From positions 1,302,001 to 1,366,000 of the forward strand of contig NC_015496.1 in NCBI RefSeq assembly GCF_000212355.1: a DNA stretch of 64,000 nt, read 5' to 3'. Shown piece after piece: positions 43,897-53,763 of the stretch. Below the pieces are notes generated by a model, which did no database searches, had not been told where the DNA came from, and saw nothing but the letters and a program-made list of their open reading frames with translations. Both the position numbers and the translations under genes were made by a program. The stretch's first letter is position 1. Every line of letters starts with the position of its first letter. The DNA comes from Dokdonia sp. 4H-3-7-5. GTDB lineage: Bacteria > Bacteroidota > Bacteroidia > Flavobacteriales > Flavobacteriaceae.

Positions 43897-45774
43897 ATGA
43901 GTCTATTTCAAGATACATACGATGTTATAGTAGTAGGTGCTGGCCATGCAGGTTGTGAGGCTGCCGCTGCTGCTGCAAATATGGGAAGTTCTACACTTCT
44001 TATAACTATGAACCTACAAACCATTGCCCAAATGAGTTGTAATCCTGCTATGGGAGGAATTGCAAAAGGGCAAATAGTAAGAGAGATTGATGCACTAGGA
44101 GGATATAGCGGTATCGTATCTGATAAGACAGCGATTCAATTCAAGATGCTTAACAAATCTAAAGGTCCTGCAATGTGGTCTCCACGTGTGCAATCTGATA
44201 GAATGAGATTTGCAGAGGAGTGGAGAATGAAGCTTGAGGGAACTAAGAATCTTGATTTTTATCAAGAGATGGTGAGCGGTCTGATTGTAGAAAATGATAA
44301 AGTTGTTGGTGTAAAAACCTCTCTTGGTATTGAAGTAAGAGGAAGATCTGTGGTGCTAACTAATGGTACTTTTTTAAATGGATTAATCCACATAGGAGAT
44401 AAACAATTTGGTGGAGGTAGAGCAGGTGAAAGAGCAGCTACTGGAATTACAGAACAACTAGCGGGGTTTGGATTTGAATCTGGAAGAATGAAAACAGGTA
44501 CACCTCCACGAGTGGATGGTAGATCGTTAGATTTTTCTAAGATGATTATTCAGCCAGGTGATGAAGTCCCAGAGAAGTTTAGTTATAGTAAAGAAACAAG
44601 CCCGCTTACACATCAGCGTCCTTGTCATATGAGTTATACTTCTCTAGAAGTGCATGATATTTTGAGAGAAGGATTTGATCGCTCACCTATGTTTAATGGT
44701 CGAATTAAATCTCTCGGGCCAAGATATTGTCCGTCTATTGAGGACAAGATTAATCGTTTTGCAGATAAGGATAGACATCAATTATTTATAGAGCCAGAAG
44801 GGTGGAATACATGTGAGATTTATGTGAATGGATTTTCAACATCACTTCCAGAAGATGTCCAGTTTAAGGCTTTAAAGTCTGTCGCTGGTTTTGAGAATGT
44901 AAAATTCTTCCGTCCTGGTTATGCAATCGAGTATGATTATTTTCCGCCTACACAGTTAAAGCATACCTTAGAAACTAAGCTTGTGAGCGGACTGTATTTT
45001 GCTGGACAAATTAATGGAACCACTGGATATGAAGAAGCAGCTTCTCAAGGATTAATGGCTGGTATGAATGCACACCTTAAAGTGCATGAGAAAGATCCTT
45101 TCATGCTCAAAAGAGATGAGGCGTATATAGGAGTTCTTATAGATGATTTAATTACAAAAGGTACAGAAGAGCCGTATAGGATGTTTACTTCTCGTGCTGA
45201 GTATAGAACACTATTGCGTCAAGACAATGCAGATGAGCGTCTCACGCCTATGTCAAATGCTGTAGGTTTAGCCTCTGAGGAACGTCTCATTACCATGGAA
45301 AAGAAGCAAGCGGAATCTAATGATCTTGTTAATTTTTTTGAAGAGACAAGTATTCTTCCTGAAGAGGTAAATGATATACTAGAAGAAAGAGGATCTTCTC
45401 CTATGAGACAATCTGATAAAATGTTCAAAGTATTTTCTAGACCTCAAATCACGCTTGATGATATGAAAGGCTTTGAGAAAGTAGCTGCTTATATTGAGGA
45501 GAAAGATCTTGATCGTGATGTATTAGAACAAGCAGAAATTAAAGTTAAGTATGCAGGTTACATTGCAAAGGAAAAGGCAAATGCAGACAAGCTACAGCGA
45601 TTAGAAAATATTAAAATTCCAGAAGGTTTTGATTATACAAAACTGAAGTCGCTGTCTTTTGAGGCTAGGGAAAAATTATCTAAAATTAGACCAACTACAA
45701 TTTCTCAAGCATCACGAGTGAGTGGAGTTTCTCCTTCAGACATAAGTGTAATGTTAGTTTATATGGGACGATAA
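43897..45774 (+). CDS. mnmG: tRNA uridine-5-carboxymethylaminomethyl modification enzyme MnmG (GidA)
   Basis: FAD-dependent enzyme that, with MnmE, modifies wobble uridine 34 of several tRNAs; 625 residues, normal length. The N-terminal FAD site [18 protein letters not shown], the [26 protein letters not shown] signature and the catalytic-Cys loops are intact, as is the C-terminal MnmE-binding region. Historically found near replication origins, which agrees with the parS sites on both sides. Start ATG is fixed by the adjacent parS. Confidence 0.97.
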   Translation: MSLFQDTYDVIVVGAGHAGCEAAAAAANMGSSTLLITMNLQTIAQMSCNPAMGGIAKGQIVREIDALGGYSGIVSDKTAIQFKMLNKSKGPAMWSPRVQSDRMRFAEEWRMKLEGTKNLDFYQEMVSGLIVENDKVVGVKTSLGIEVRGRSVVLTNGTFLNGLIHIGDKQFGGGRAGERAATGITEQLAGFGFESGRMKTGTPPRVDGRSLDFSKMIIQPGDEVPEKFSYSKETSPLTHQRPCHMSYTSLEVHDILREGFDRSPMFNGRIKSLGPRYCPSIEDKINRFADKDRHQLFIEPEGWNTCEIYVNGFSTSLPEDVQFKALKSVAGFENVKFFRPGYAIEYDYFPPTQLKHTLETKLVSGLYFAGQINGTTGYEEAASQGLMAGMNAHLKVHEKDPFMLKRDEAYIGVLIDDLITKGTEEPYRMFTSRAEYRTLLRQDNADERLTPMSNAVGLASEERLITMEKKQAESNDLVNFFEETSILPEEVNDILEERGSSPMRQSDKMFKVFSRPQITLDDMKGFEKVAAYIEEKDLDRDVLEQAEIKVKYAGYIAKEKANADKLQRLENIKIPEGFDYTKLKSLSFEAREKLSKIRPTTISQASRVSGVSPSDISVMLVYMGR

Positions 45775-45789
45775 TTTTTAAATAGTATA

Positions 45790-45805
45790 CGTTCCACGTG
45801 AAACA
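45790..45805. promoter_or_regulatory. parS site 2 (one mismatch)
   Basis: CGTTCCACGTGAAACA differs from parS only in the first base. It lies seven bases before the ATG of the methyltransferase gene. Confidence 0.85.
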
Positions 45806-45811
45806 AAGTTG

Positions 45812-46645
45812 ATGAAAGAAGATTTTAAAGTAAAGGATCATTCAGTTAGTGGAGAAGAATTTACGCTAGAGTATGATGAGAAATACCATATGTATTTCAC
45901 AAATCCTAAGCCGGATATTTCTAAGCTTCCTTCATATTATGAAAGTGAAGATTATATATCTCATACAGATGGAAAACGATCTTTATTTGAAATCGCATAT
46001 CAAACTATAAGAGGAATCACGCTTTCGCGAAAGCAAAAACTTTTAAAAAAGTTTCATCCTGACCAAGGTTCTGTTTTAGACATAGGAGCTGGAACTGGAG
46101 ATTTTTTGGAATTTCTATCTAAAAGAAAATGGAATGTAAAAGGAGTAGAGCCAAATGCTAAAGCTAAAAAGCTTGCTCAACATAAAGGACTCGATATGTA
46201 TAACACTATCGATGAAGTAGGAGGGGAGTTATACGATGTGATAACTATGTGGCATGTGCTAGAACATGTTTACGATTTACAAGAGCAAATAGCATGGTTG
46301 AAAAAGCAACTAGCAAAAAATGGAATTATATTTATTGCCGTTCCTAATTTTGAATCTTATGATGCTAGTTATTATAAATCATATTGGGCAGCTTTTGATG
46401 TGCCAAGACATTTATACCATTTTTCAGAAACTGCTATAAAAAGACTTTTTGCAGAACAAGATTTACAATTAGTAAAAACACTACCTATGAAATTTGATTC
46501 CTTTTACGTGAGTCTTCTTTCAGAAAAGTATAAAAGTGGTAAAATGAATTTCTTCACTGCATTTGTAACTGGATTCAAGTCAAATCGTAAAGCAAAGCAG
46601 TCTGGAGGTTATTCATCTCATATTTATGTTCTAAAACACGCTTAA
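45812..46645 (+). CDS. Class I SAM-dependent methyltransferase
   Basis: 277-residue methyltransferase from ATG 45812 (MKEDFKVKDHSVSGEEF). The SAM-binding motif I is VLDIGAGTGDFLEF at about residues 90-104, followed by VKGVEPNAKAKKLA and YDVITMWHVLEHVYDL, a UbiE/MT11-like layout, then VPNFESYDASYYKSYWAAFDVPRHLYHF. Possible targets are lipids or sugars of the envelope; not readable. A palindrome copy (46020-46035) lies in the LSRK frame just before motif I. It follows mnmG and a parS site and is probably cotranscribed with it. Confidence 0.88.
   Translation: MKEDFKVKDHSVSGEEFTLEYDEKYHMYFTNPKPDISKLPSYYESEDYISHTDGKRSLFEIAYQTIRGITLSRKQKLLKKFHPDQGSVLDIGAGTGDFLEFLSKRKWNVKGVEPNAKAKKLAQHKGLDMYNTIDEVGGELYDVITMWHVLEHVYDLQEQIAWLKKQLAKNGIIFIAVPNFESYDASYYKSYWAAFDVPRHLYHFSETAIKRLFAEQDLQLVKTLPMKFDSFYVSLLSEKYKSGKMNFFTAFVTGFKSNRKAKQSGGYSSHIYVLKHA
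46020..46035. repeat. Palindromic element copy, in methyltransferase gene (LSRK frame)
   Basis: CGCTTTCGCGAAAGCA, last base of the consensus changed. It encodes T-L-S-R-K-Q, the rarer reading frame. Confidence 0.9.
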
Positions 46646-47240
46646 ATTGCAAATAAGCGCTTTTAAGGGCTTTTGAGTACACATGCCTTAAATGGATATG
46701 GCTAAATGTTGAAACCGTTTAAAAATGGTCTTTTAAGGCTTCGTTTTTAATAAAATTTTATTATTAATTCCTTTTTTGACCATAGCTTTTTCTTATGAGA
46801 GCTTATTTCAACCAATTTTCATCTTTTTATATTTAATCTGGAATTGAGAATTTAGTTTTCAATGTTTCTGTTTAAAATGCATTTAGTTATAAAATGTTCC
46901 ACGTGAAATATTTTCAATTAACAATATCAATTTTCAAATCACACAATTACTATCCCTTGTAATGTGTTTATCAAACTTCCTGGTTATTTTATTTCTGATT
47001 TCAATTTTAATGCTTTCAGTATATCGTATTTATTAATCACGAATTACTTCATTATTTTAAATTGTAGCGTTCTTTATATATCCTCTAAATGTAGATTTCA
47101 AAAGATTCAATTTTTATTGAATAACCGATGACTTTAAGTCTATCTACATTTATTTGAGAATCAAAATGGAAATAGGCATGATTTTAATTAAGTTTTGATG
47201 GATTCTACCTATTTTCGCACCAAATAATCAAAATAACACA
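46646..47240. other. 595-base gap with parS site and AT-rich DNA
   Basis: No plausible gene on either strand. The stretch is AT-rich and holds the third parS-like site (46895-46910). A TATTTTCG element with TTTTG 16 bases before it, near 47192-47217, is the best promoter candidate for the OmpH-like gene that follows. Confidence 0.6.
46895..46910. promoter_or_regulatory. parS site 3 (one mismatch)
   Basis: TGTTCCACGTGAAATA, differing from parS in one base near the end, in an intergenic AT-rich region. Confidence 0.75.
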
Positions 47241-47759
47241 ATGAAAAAAATAGGAATGCTACTTGTTACTGCTATGATGGCTGTAGCCTGTCAAACAGAG
47301 AAAACTGGTTTTGTAGATACTGAAGAGTTACTTACAGAATATGCAGAGCTTAAAAGCGCAAAGGATCTTTTTACAAAACAAAATGACGAAATCATGGGCG
47401 AATTAGAGCTTAAGATTAAGTCTTACCAAATCAAAGAAGACTTGTTTAGAAAAAACGGACCTTCTATGTCACGTAAGAAACAAGAAGAAACTTACAACGA
47501 ACTAGGAGCAGAGGCACAACAATTACAACAAGAACGCCAGGTAAGAATAGGACAACTACAAGTAGAAAGCCAGAAAGTAATAGATTCACTTATTACAAAA
47601 GTGAAGGATAAAGTAAAGGCTTACGGAAAGACAAATGGTTACTCTTATATCTATGGATCTAACGATGCTGGAAGTGTTCTTTATGGTAAAGATGAATTGA
47701 ATCTTACAGAAGCAATTCTTACAGAAATGAATGGAGAATATGCTCCGAAAGAAGACTAA
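47241..47759 (+). CDS. OmpH/Skp-like periplasmic chaperone, lipoprotein
   Basis: 172-residue exported protein. The start MKKIGMLLVTAMMAVAC ends in a lipobox with Cys17. The rest is mainly helical and Gln/Lys/Glu-rich, with a tail ending in YSYIYGSNDAGSVLYGKDELNLTEAIL, the typical C-terminus of OmpH/Skp family chaperones that escort outer-membrane proteins through the periplasm. E. coli Skp has a cleaved signal instead of a lipid anchor. Followed by a clear terminator. Confidence 0.85.
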   Translation: MKKIGMLLVTAMMAVACQTEKTGFVDTEELLTEYAELKSAKDLFTKQNDEIMGELELKIKSYQIKEDLFRKNGPSMSRKKQEETYNELGAEAQQLQQERQVRIGQLQVESQKVIDSLITKVKDKVKAYGKTNGYSYIYGSNDAGSVLYGKDELNLTEAILTEMNGEYAPKED

Positions 47760-47783
47760 ACACTAGTGTTTAAAATAGCTTTT

Positions 47784-47811
47784 AAAGCGATGAGAAATCA
47801 TCGCTTTTTTT
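47784..47811 (+). terminator. Rho-independent terminator after OmpH-like gene
   Basis: AAAGCGATGA/TCATCGCTTT with a GAAA tetraloop and T-run. Confidence 0.85.
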
Positions 47812-47923
47812 ATGCCTAATTTTGATGATTTTTCTCATCAATAAATGACTAGATTCCGCCGTAAAATCTACGTGCGTTTAATCAAGTTAATCAAGCTTAT
47901 TTAAATAAGATTTCACTAACCAA

Positions 47924-48037
47924 ATGGTACTGCTTAGCGGGGTAGAAATCGCACCGGCAGATTATAGAGCCTTTAAATGTTCTCGTTTAGTAAAAGATCT
48001 GAGATTGTCTGAGTATATAGACAAAGGACACTGTTGA
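47924..48037 (+). pseudogene. Possible remnant of a recombinase or transposase (37 codons)
   Basis: Short frame from ATG 47924 giving MVLLSGVEIAPADYRAFK and a charged remainder with stop at 48035. The IAPADYRAFK phrase resembles C-terminal regions of serine recombinases, but the resemblance is weak and from memory. It lies in the 337-base gap between the OmpH-like gene and holB, which otherwise contains only the terminator. Confidence 0.25.
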
Positions 48038-48096
48038 TTGTTTGTCTAAAAATATATTTAGATAGAACTAAATATAGAGATACCTATTTGATATAA

Positions 48097-49245
48097 TCAA
48101 CTCTTACGATGTAGAAATCGAGTTAATTTTATAGAAAGGTCTGTCATGATAATCTTAGCATTTCCATTGCGTTCTATATGATACGAAGCCTCTTGAATGG
48201 CTTCTACGATAGGAAATATATTATTATTATGTACAAAAGGAGCAAATTTTGAGAGATCAAAACCGGTCTCTGTTTCCATAAAAACAAGATCATTTGCCTT
48301 GTAATTTTTAAGCAAAGCTTGACGGAAAAATTGTACACAGTAAGCAAGAAAATTTTTCTGTGTTTCACGGCCAGATTTTGCTATGATTTCGCTCCACTCC
48401 ATGAGTCCTAAAACGGCCTCTTTTTTACCCTTTGCTTGGAAGGCTGTACGTACCCAAGTAACAAACCATTTTTCAAACTGAATATCGTCTCCATCGTGGT
48501 GCAATAAATGCATCGCTTGCTGGTAATCTCCTTGTGCTTGATGGGCTATTTTATGAGCTTCGGCATCTGGAGTTTTATGATGAGTAATTAAAGCATCTGC
48601 AATTTGTGGTTCGCTTAATCTTGGGAAATGTAATACTTGGCATCTTGACTTTATTGTGTCAATAATGCTGTCTTCATTTTCAGAAATAAGAATAAACAAC
48701 GTTTTTGCTGGTGGCTCCTCTAATAGTTTGAGAAGTTTATTTGACCCGGCAGTATTCATTTTATCAACTGCCCAAATGATCATTACTTTATAACCACCTT
48801 CATATGACTTTAAAGCGAGAGCTTTATTAATTTCAGAAGCTTCATCTACACCTATCTGTCCTTGTTTTTTTTCAATACCAAGATGCTGGTGCCATTCAAA
48901 GAGATCACCATATGGGTTTTCTGTAATAAACGAGCGCCACTCTCTCATAAAATTATTAGAGACAGGATGGCTTTTTACTTCGGGAGTAGTTGCCACAGGA
49001 AAAGCAAAGTGCAAATCTGGATGCGATAAGTGCTCAAACTTTAAATTACAAGCTTGCGATCCTCCCTCATTTTCGCCTTGAGCGTTATTACATAAAATAT
49101 ATTGTGCATAAGCAATCGCCATGGGTAAAACCCCTGTGCCAGATAAACCTATGAAAAGTTGAGCATGAGCAATACGCCCCGCATCAACACTTGTTGTGAG
49201 ATGATTTTTAATAAAATCTTGTCCGATAACGTTTGAAAACAGCAT
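48097..49245 (-). CDS. holB: DNA polymerase III delta' subunit
   Basis: Clamp-loader subunit of 382 residues from ATG 49245 (MLFSNVIGQDFIKNHL); a longer frame adds 23 unconserved residues that cross the promoter. It has the AAA+ clamp-loader layout with AHAQLFIGLSGTG at the Walker A place (the Lys is lacking, as usual for non-ATPase delta'), a zinc-loop-like Cys region, and the sensor segments KLLKLLEEPP and TIKSRCQVLHFPRL. It acts in DNA replication with the tau/gamma complex. Divergent from pgk, both having TATATTTG promoters. Confidence 0.92.
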   Translation of the reverse strand: MLFSNVIGQDFIKNHLTTSVDAGRIAHAQLFIGLSGTGVLPMAIAYAQYILCNNAQGENEGGSQACNLKFEHLSHPDLHFAFPVATTPEVKSHPVSNNFMREWRSFITENPYGDLFEWHQHLGIEKKQGQIGVDEASEINKALALKSYEGGYKVMIIWAVDKMNTAGSNKLLKLLEEPPAKTLFILISENEDSIIDTIKSRCQVLHFPRLSEPQIADALITHHKTPDAEAHKIAHQAQGDYQQAMHLLHHDGDDIQFEKWFVTWVRTAFQAKGKKEAVLGLMEWSEIIAKSGRETQKNFLAYCVQFFRQALLKNYKANDLVFMETETGFDLSKFAPFVHNNNIFPIVEAIQEASYHIERNGNAKIIMTDLSIKLTRFLHRKS

Positions 49246-49250
49246 AGCGT

Positions 49251-49258
49251 CAAATATA
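49251..49258 (-). promoter_or_regulatory. Promoter -7 element (TATATTTG) of holB
   Basis: The minus strand reads TATATTTG just five bases before the ATG at 49245, suggesting a nearly leaderless transcript. Confidence 0.45.
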
Positions 49259-49293
49259 AAGGAATCACTGCATTTTTTATCCTCTGTATCTAT

Positions 49294-49301
49294 TATATTT
49301 G
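49294..49301 (+). promoter_or_regulatory. Promoter -7 element (TATATTTG) of pgk
   Basis: TATATTTG, 12 bases before the pgk ATG at 49314. It is back to back with the holB promoter. Confidence 0.5.
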
Positions 49302-49313
49302 CTAGTAAAACCA

Positions 49314-50507
49314 ATGAAAATGATCACAGTAGACGACTTTAATTTTGAGAATAAAAAGGCATTAATACGTGTAGATTTTAATGTTCCCCTTGATGAAGAT
49401 GGTAATGTTACTGATACTACAAGAATTGAGGCTGCAAAACCTACAATCTTAAAAGTATTAGAAGATGGAGGATCTGCTATTCTTATGTCTCATTTAGGTC
49501 GACCTAAAAACAAAGAAGAGGAGTTTTCTTTATCTCAGATTTGTAGAATTGTTTCTGAAGTCATTGGTGTAGAAGTAAACTTTGTGGAGGATTGTGTAGG
49601 TGCAAAAGCCACAGAGGCAGCATCTAACCTCGAAATGGGTAAAATATTACTATTAGAAAACCTCCGTTACTACAGCGAAGAAACAGCTGGTGATGTTGAC
49701 TTTGCAAAGCAGTTAAGTGAGTTAGGAGATATTTATGTAAATGATGCCTTTGGTACTGCACACCGTGCGCATGCTTCTACTACTATCATTGCTCAATTCT
49801 TTCCAGATGCAAAATGCTATGGTTATTTACTAGCAAAAGAAATAGAGAGTCTTGATCGCGTTCTTAATAATAGTGAGAAGCCAGTACTAGCTATTCTTGG
49901 TGGTTCTAAGGTGTCTTCAAAAATTACGGTTATTGAGAATATCCTTGATAAAGTAGATGAGATGATTATAGGTGGAGGTATGGCTTTTACTTTCATTAAA
50001 GCACAAGGAGGTACCATAGGAGACTCTATTTGTGAAGATGATAAAATGGAGCTCGCTCTTGACATTCTTAAACAAGCCAAAGAAAAAGGAGTACAGATTC
50101 ACATACCAGTAGATGTTATTGCTGCAGATGATTTCTCAAATGATGCAAACACAAAGGTGTGTGATATCATGAGTATCGAAGATGGATGGCAAGGCCTTGA
50201 CGCTGGACCAAAATCTCGCGAACTTTTTGACGAGGTAGCAAAGCGTGCAAAAACTATTTTATGGAATGGACCATTAGGAGTTTTTGAGATGGAAACATTT
50301 GCAGGAGGAACTATTGCACTAGGGCATAGTATTGCTGCAGCTACAAAGGATGGCGCGTTCTCACTAGTAGGTGGAGGAGATAGTGTTGCCGCTGTAAAAC
50401 AATTTGGTTTTGATACAAAAGTAAGCTACGTCTCTACTGGAGGCGGTGCAATGCTTGAGATGCTAGAAGGTAAAACACTACCAGGTATAGCTGCTATACA
50501 AGAATAA
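49314..50507 (+). CDS. pgk: Phosphoglycerate kinase
   Basis: Glycolytic enzyme making ATP and 3-phosphoglycerate from 1,3-bisphosphoglycerate; 397 residues, full length. Signatures: [25 protein letters not shown] (substrate basic site), [36 protein letters not shown], and the C-terminal nucleotide loop [11 protein letters not shown] and [15 protein letters not shown]. The ATG at 49314 is preferred over an upstream in-frame ATG lying on the promoter. Single gene with terminator. Confidence 0.97.
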   Translation: MKMITVDDFNFENKKALIRVDFNVPLDEDGNVTDTTRIEAAKPTILKVLEDGGSAILMSHLGRPKNKEEEFSLSQICRIVSEVIGVEVNFVEDCVGAKATEAASNLEMGKILLLENLRYYSEETAGDVDFAKQLSELGDIYVNDAFGTAHRAHASTTIIAQFFPDAKCYGYLLAKEIESLDRVLNNSEKPVLAILGGSKVSSKITVIENILDKVDEMIIGGGMAFTFIKAQGGTIGDSICEDDKMELALDILKQAKEKGVQIHIPVDVIAADDFSNDANTKVCDIMSIEDGWQGLDAGPKSRELFDEVAKRAKTILWNGPLGVFEMETFAGGTIALGHSIAAATKDGAFSLVGGGDSVAAVKQFGFDTKVSYVSTGGGAMLEMLEGKTLPGIAAIQE

Positions 50508-50525
50508 TTAACAACACATCAATTG

Positions 50526-50557
50526 ATAAGGCCACCTCTTGAGGTGGTCTTATTATT
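50526..50557 (+). terminator. Rho-independent terminator of pgk
   Basis: ATAAGGCCACCTC/GAGGTGGTCTTAT stem followed by T-rich sequence. Confidence 0.8.
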
Positions 50558-50646
50558 TATATCCCTAACAGAAGTTGTGCTGGCTAGAAGTTATATTTCC
50601 TCTCTTTAAAACCATACGATTTTCCCGTATCTTTCGTTTCTTGACT

Positions 50647-52269
50647 ATGACTTTAATGCAACATAATTTTAAAATATCCCTAGTAGCTTCTATACTCTTG
50701 TTTTCCGCTTTCGCGAAAGCGCAAGACACTCTCTCATATGAGGCTTATAAACAGAAAGCTCCGGTTGTAAAAGAAGATAAAAAACCGGCACTCCAAAGAG
50801 ATACTATCAAAGTAGTAGATACTGTCATTACCAATACAATCTCTCAAGATTTACCTCAAGTATTACTGGATACACAAGTGAGAGATTCTATAACGTTCAA
50901 CTTACCAGATAATCCTCAGGCAGCACTTATAGATATGCGTTGGCGTAAGGAACTGGCAAGAATGGATCTATTTGATTCTATAAATAATATACGTGAAAGT
51001 CACACGTACCAGCCAGAAGTAAACTTAGAACTTCCTACAGACACACTAAAAAAACGCCTTGCCGAAATAAATGCGCGTACTCCATTTAACGTGGAGTATA
51101 ACCCGTCGCTAGAAAGTGTTATAAATCGATATTTAAAGCGCCATAAACCTACGATGGAGAAGTTAATGGCAGTGAGCCAGTTTTACTTCCCTATGTTTGA
51201 GGAGCGTCTCGATAAGTATGACATCCCTCTAGAGATGAAATATCTCGCCATTGTAGAAAGTGCACTGCGACCTAGAGCAAAATCTAGAGTAGGAGCAACG
51301 GGATTATGGCAATTTATGTTTGCAACGGGTAAAATGTTTAACCTTGAAGTAAACAGCTATGTAGATGATCGCATGGATCCTATTGCAGCAACAGAGGCTG
51401 CTTGTGCTTACCTATCACAACTCTATGATATTCATGGCGACTGGGATCTTGCACTGGCTTCTTATAACTCTGGTCCAGGAAATGTGTCTAAAGCCATAAG
51501 ACGTTCTGGAGGTGCTACAAATTACTGGAATATTAGAAATAATCTACCTAGAGAAACCGCTGGTTATGTACCTGCGTTTCTAGCCACCATGTATCTTTTT
51601 GAATATGCAGATGAGCATGGATACACACCAGAAAGAGCTCCTGTAAATTACTTTGCAACAGATACCATTCACATAAAACAAAGTATTGCGCTAGATCAGG
51701 TTTCTAGTATTGTGGGAATTCCTTTGGAGATTGTTCAATTTCTAAATCCGCAGTATAAATTGGATATTATTCCAGTGGTAAAGGACAAGAAATATTACGT
51801 GCGACTTCCTATTGAGAGTGTGGGTAAATTTGTACAAAATGAACAGGCTATTTACGCTTTTGCGAAAGCAGAACTAGACAAAAGAGAAAAACCATTACCA
51901 GAAGTGCTTACGGCAAGCTCTCAGGTGAGATACCGAGTGCGTAGCGGTGATTATCTAGGAAAGATAGCAAGCAAATACGGTGTAGGTGTAAGCCAAATCA
52001 AGAAGTGGAATAACCTACGATCAAATGCTCTTAAAATAGGGCAGCGATTAACTATTTACCCAAGAAAACCTGTTACCAGTAGCTCCTCAAGTAGCAGTAA
52101 AAAAACAGTCTCATTTAAAGGAAAGAAAACATATATCGTTCAAGACGGTGACTCGCTTTGGAAAATTGCAAATAAGTTTCCTGGGGTAAGCATTGATAAT
52201 ATTAAAGTTTGGAATGATATTAGTAGTAGTAAACTGAAGCCCGGAACGAAACTACGTGTTTCTAAATAA
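50647..52269 (+). CDS. Lytic murein transglycosylase with two LysM domains (MltD-like)
   Basis: Cell-wall lytic enzyme of 540 residues that cleaves glycan strands. The start is ATG 50647 or 50656; the signal peptide ends SAFAKA-Q, coded by a palindrome copy. The SLT core has the catalytic Glu in YLAIVESALRPRAKSRVGATGLWQF (about residue 201), followed by ASYNSGPGNV. Two LysM repeats follow, about 440-483 (YRVRSGDYLGKIASKYG) and 497-540 (YIVQDGDSLWKIANKF), separated by a Ser-rich linker. A degenerate palindrome (51855-51870) encodes YAFAKAE. Probably cotranscribed with the next two genes. Confidence 0.93.
   Translation: MTLMQHNFKISLVASILLFSAFAKAQDTLSYEAYKQKAPVVKEDKKPALQRDTIKVVDTVITNTISQDLPQVLLDTQVRDSITFNLPDNPQAALIDMRWRKELARMDLFDSINNIRESHTYQPEVNLELPTDTLKKRLAEINARTPFNVEYNPSLESVINRYLKRHKPTMEKLMAVSQFYFPMFEERLDKYDIPLEMKYLAIVESALRPRAKSRVGATGLWQFMFATGKMFNLEVNSYVDDRMDPIAATEAACAYLSQLYDIHGDWDLALASYNSGPGNVSKAIRRSGGATNYWNIRNNLPRETAGYVPAFLATMYLFEYADEHGYTPERAPVNYFATDTIHIKQSIALDQVSSIVGIPLEIVQFLNPQYKLDIIPVVKDKKYYVRLPIESVGKFVQNEQAIYAFAKAELDKREKPLPEVLTASSQVRYRVRSGDYLGKIASKYGVGVSQIKKWNNLRSNALKIGQRLTIYPRKPVTSSSSSSSKKTVSFKGKKTYIVQDGDSLWKIANKFPGVSIDNIKVWNDISSSKLKPGTKLRVSK
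50706..50721. repeat. Palindromic element copy, signal peptide of transglycosylase
   Basis: Perfect CGCTTTCGCGAAAGCG with TC before and CAA after, coding SAFAKAQ; same flanks as the TolC copies. Confidence 0.95.
51855..51870. repeat. Degenerate palindromic element, in transglycosylase gene
   Basis: CGCTTTTGCGAAAGCA, two changes from the consensus. The peptide AFAKA is retained, so synonymous changes have broken the palindrome. Confidence 0.7.
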
Positions 52270-52276
52270 AACAATT

Positions 52277-52774
52277 ATGAAAAAGTTACTTCTCTCCTTA
52301 AGCCTATGCTTTACAGCAGTACTTGCTGCGCAAGAAGTAACTCTTAAACCTTATGATGCTGAGGCTTATACAGTAGTAAATAGTGAGGGGAATGTAAATA
52401 GTATTATAAAAAACCCTGTTTATACGTACTTGATAGATAATTATAAAGCCATTTCAGAAAAGGAAATCATTCTGCCAAATGGAGGAGGGGATTGCGGATT
52501 CACACAAACTTTTGAAAATGGAATCATTTACACAAAACGCAATTGTGGAGACGCAGCACTTGCCACTGGAGAAGTGCTCAGCATAGCAAACCCTAATAGA
52601 GAATCTGTGCTGTTGTGGGTAGAGTCAGTTAATAAGATTTTTGGTGATTATGGTCAGAATCATTGGAACTTTGACCTTACAGAATACAGACCAACCGACA
52701 ATTTATTAGGCGGATTTTTTACAATTAAGAGAGATATAGATTACACTACGGTCCTTGTGATGTCTGGATGTTAA
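52277..52774 (+). CDS. Hypothetical exported protein
   Basis: 165-residue protein from ATG 52277 with a signal peptide ending VLAA-Q. The body is moderately polar with Cys in DCGF, NCGD and a final SGC. It resembles no family I can name. The frame begins seven bases after the transglycosylase stop and its end runs into the DUF4837 region, so it is probably part of a three-gene transcript. An upstream TTG-like extension overlaps the preceding gene and is not used. Confidence 0.7.
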   Translation: MKKLLLSLSLCFTAVLAAQEVTLKPYDAEAYTVVNSEGNVNSIIKNPVYTYLIDNYKAISEKEIILPNGGGDCGFTQTFENGIIYTKRNCGDAALATGEVLSIANPNRESVLLWVESVNKIFGDYGQNHWNFDLTEYRPTDNLLGGFFTIKRDIDYTTVLVMSGC

Positions 52775-52791
52775 TCGTTAATAATAGCAAT

Positions 52792-53763
52792 ATGATAAAA
52801 AGATTATTTTTAAGTGTAGTAGTGGCATCCTTACTTTTTTCTTGTGGGGATAATGACGGTAAACCCATTTTAAGCCAGTCTGTAGGTAATATTAACAATG
52901 TTAAGGTGATTGTGACTAAGGATCAATGGCAGGGAGCTATAGGAGACGCGCTACGCGATGTCTTAGCAGATCCGGTGTACGGATTACCACGTGAGGAGCC
53001 TAAGTTTTCTATAGATCAGATTCCGCCAGAAGCTTTTAGTGGTTTTCTACTCAAAAACAGAATTTATCTAAAAATAAAGCCAGCAGATAGTGCCTCTTTA
53101 ACCATAGTAAAAGACCCATATGCACGCCCACAAACAGGGATAATTGTTACTGGAAGAAGCCAGACACAAATTGCAAACCTGATTATTGATAATGAGGAAC
53201 GTATTGTAACTGCTTTTAAAGAACAAGAGCTTGTTGCAAACCAAAGTCGAATTAAAAAGGCGCTGAAGAAAACAGATTCTTTACAAAAGGTATTTGGAGT
53301 AAAACTTAACTTTCCTAACGCATATAGATATGCAGAACAGAAACCGGATTTCTTCTGGATGCGCAAGGAACTTAAGCGCAGCGGTAACATGAACATCACA
53401 GTATATGAAGTGCCGCTAGAGGCAATAGATAAGGATACCTTAACAATAAAGAATATCATACGCATGCGTGATTCTATAGGAGGAAAGAAAATACCAGTAG
53501 ATGACGGTCGCTTTATTACAGAACGAGCTTTCTCACCATACTTACAAGAAACAGAGATAGATGGAAAGCTAGCTTATGAAACTAAAGGAACATGGGAAGT
53601 AGACGGTCGTTATATGGCTGGACCTTTTGTAAACTATGCCGTAAGAGATGAAAAAAATGGGAGATATTTGATATTAGAAGGTTTTATATTCTCCCCATCA
53701 CAAGACCAGCGTGATAATATGTTTGAGCTTGAGAGTATCTTAAAAAGTGCTAGGTTGAGGTAG
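52792..53763 (+). CDS. DUF4837 family lipoprotein
   Basis: 323-residue lipoprotein with lipobox LLFSC and DUF4837 layout: NVKVIVTKDQWQGAIGDALRDVL near residues 30-52, followed by the LPREEPKFSIDQIPPEAF segment and ending with PSQDQRDNMFELESIL. The family is widespread in Bacteroidetes and its function is unknown. The start ATG 52792 is preferred because an in-frame codon upstream precedes the signal peptide. Third gene of the transglycosylase unit, ended by a hairpin terminator. Confidence 0.85.
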   Translation: MIKRLFLSVVVASLLFSCGDNDGKPILSQSVGNINNVKVIVTKDQWQGAIGDALRDVLADPVYGLPREEPKFSIDQIPPEAFSGFLLKNRIYLKIKPADSASLTIVKDPYARPQTGIIVTGRSQTQIANLIIDNEERIVTAFKEQELVANQSRIKKALKKTDSLQKVFGVKLNFPNAYRYAEQKPDFFWMRKELKRSGNMNITVYEVPLEAIDKDTLTIKNIIRMRDSIGGKKIPVDDGRFITERAFSPYLQETEIDGKLAYETKGTWEVDGRYMAGPFVNYAVRDEKNGRYLILEGFIFSPSQDQRDNMFELESILKSARLR

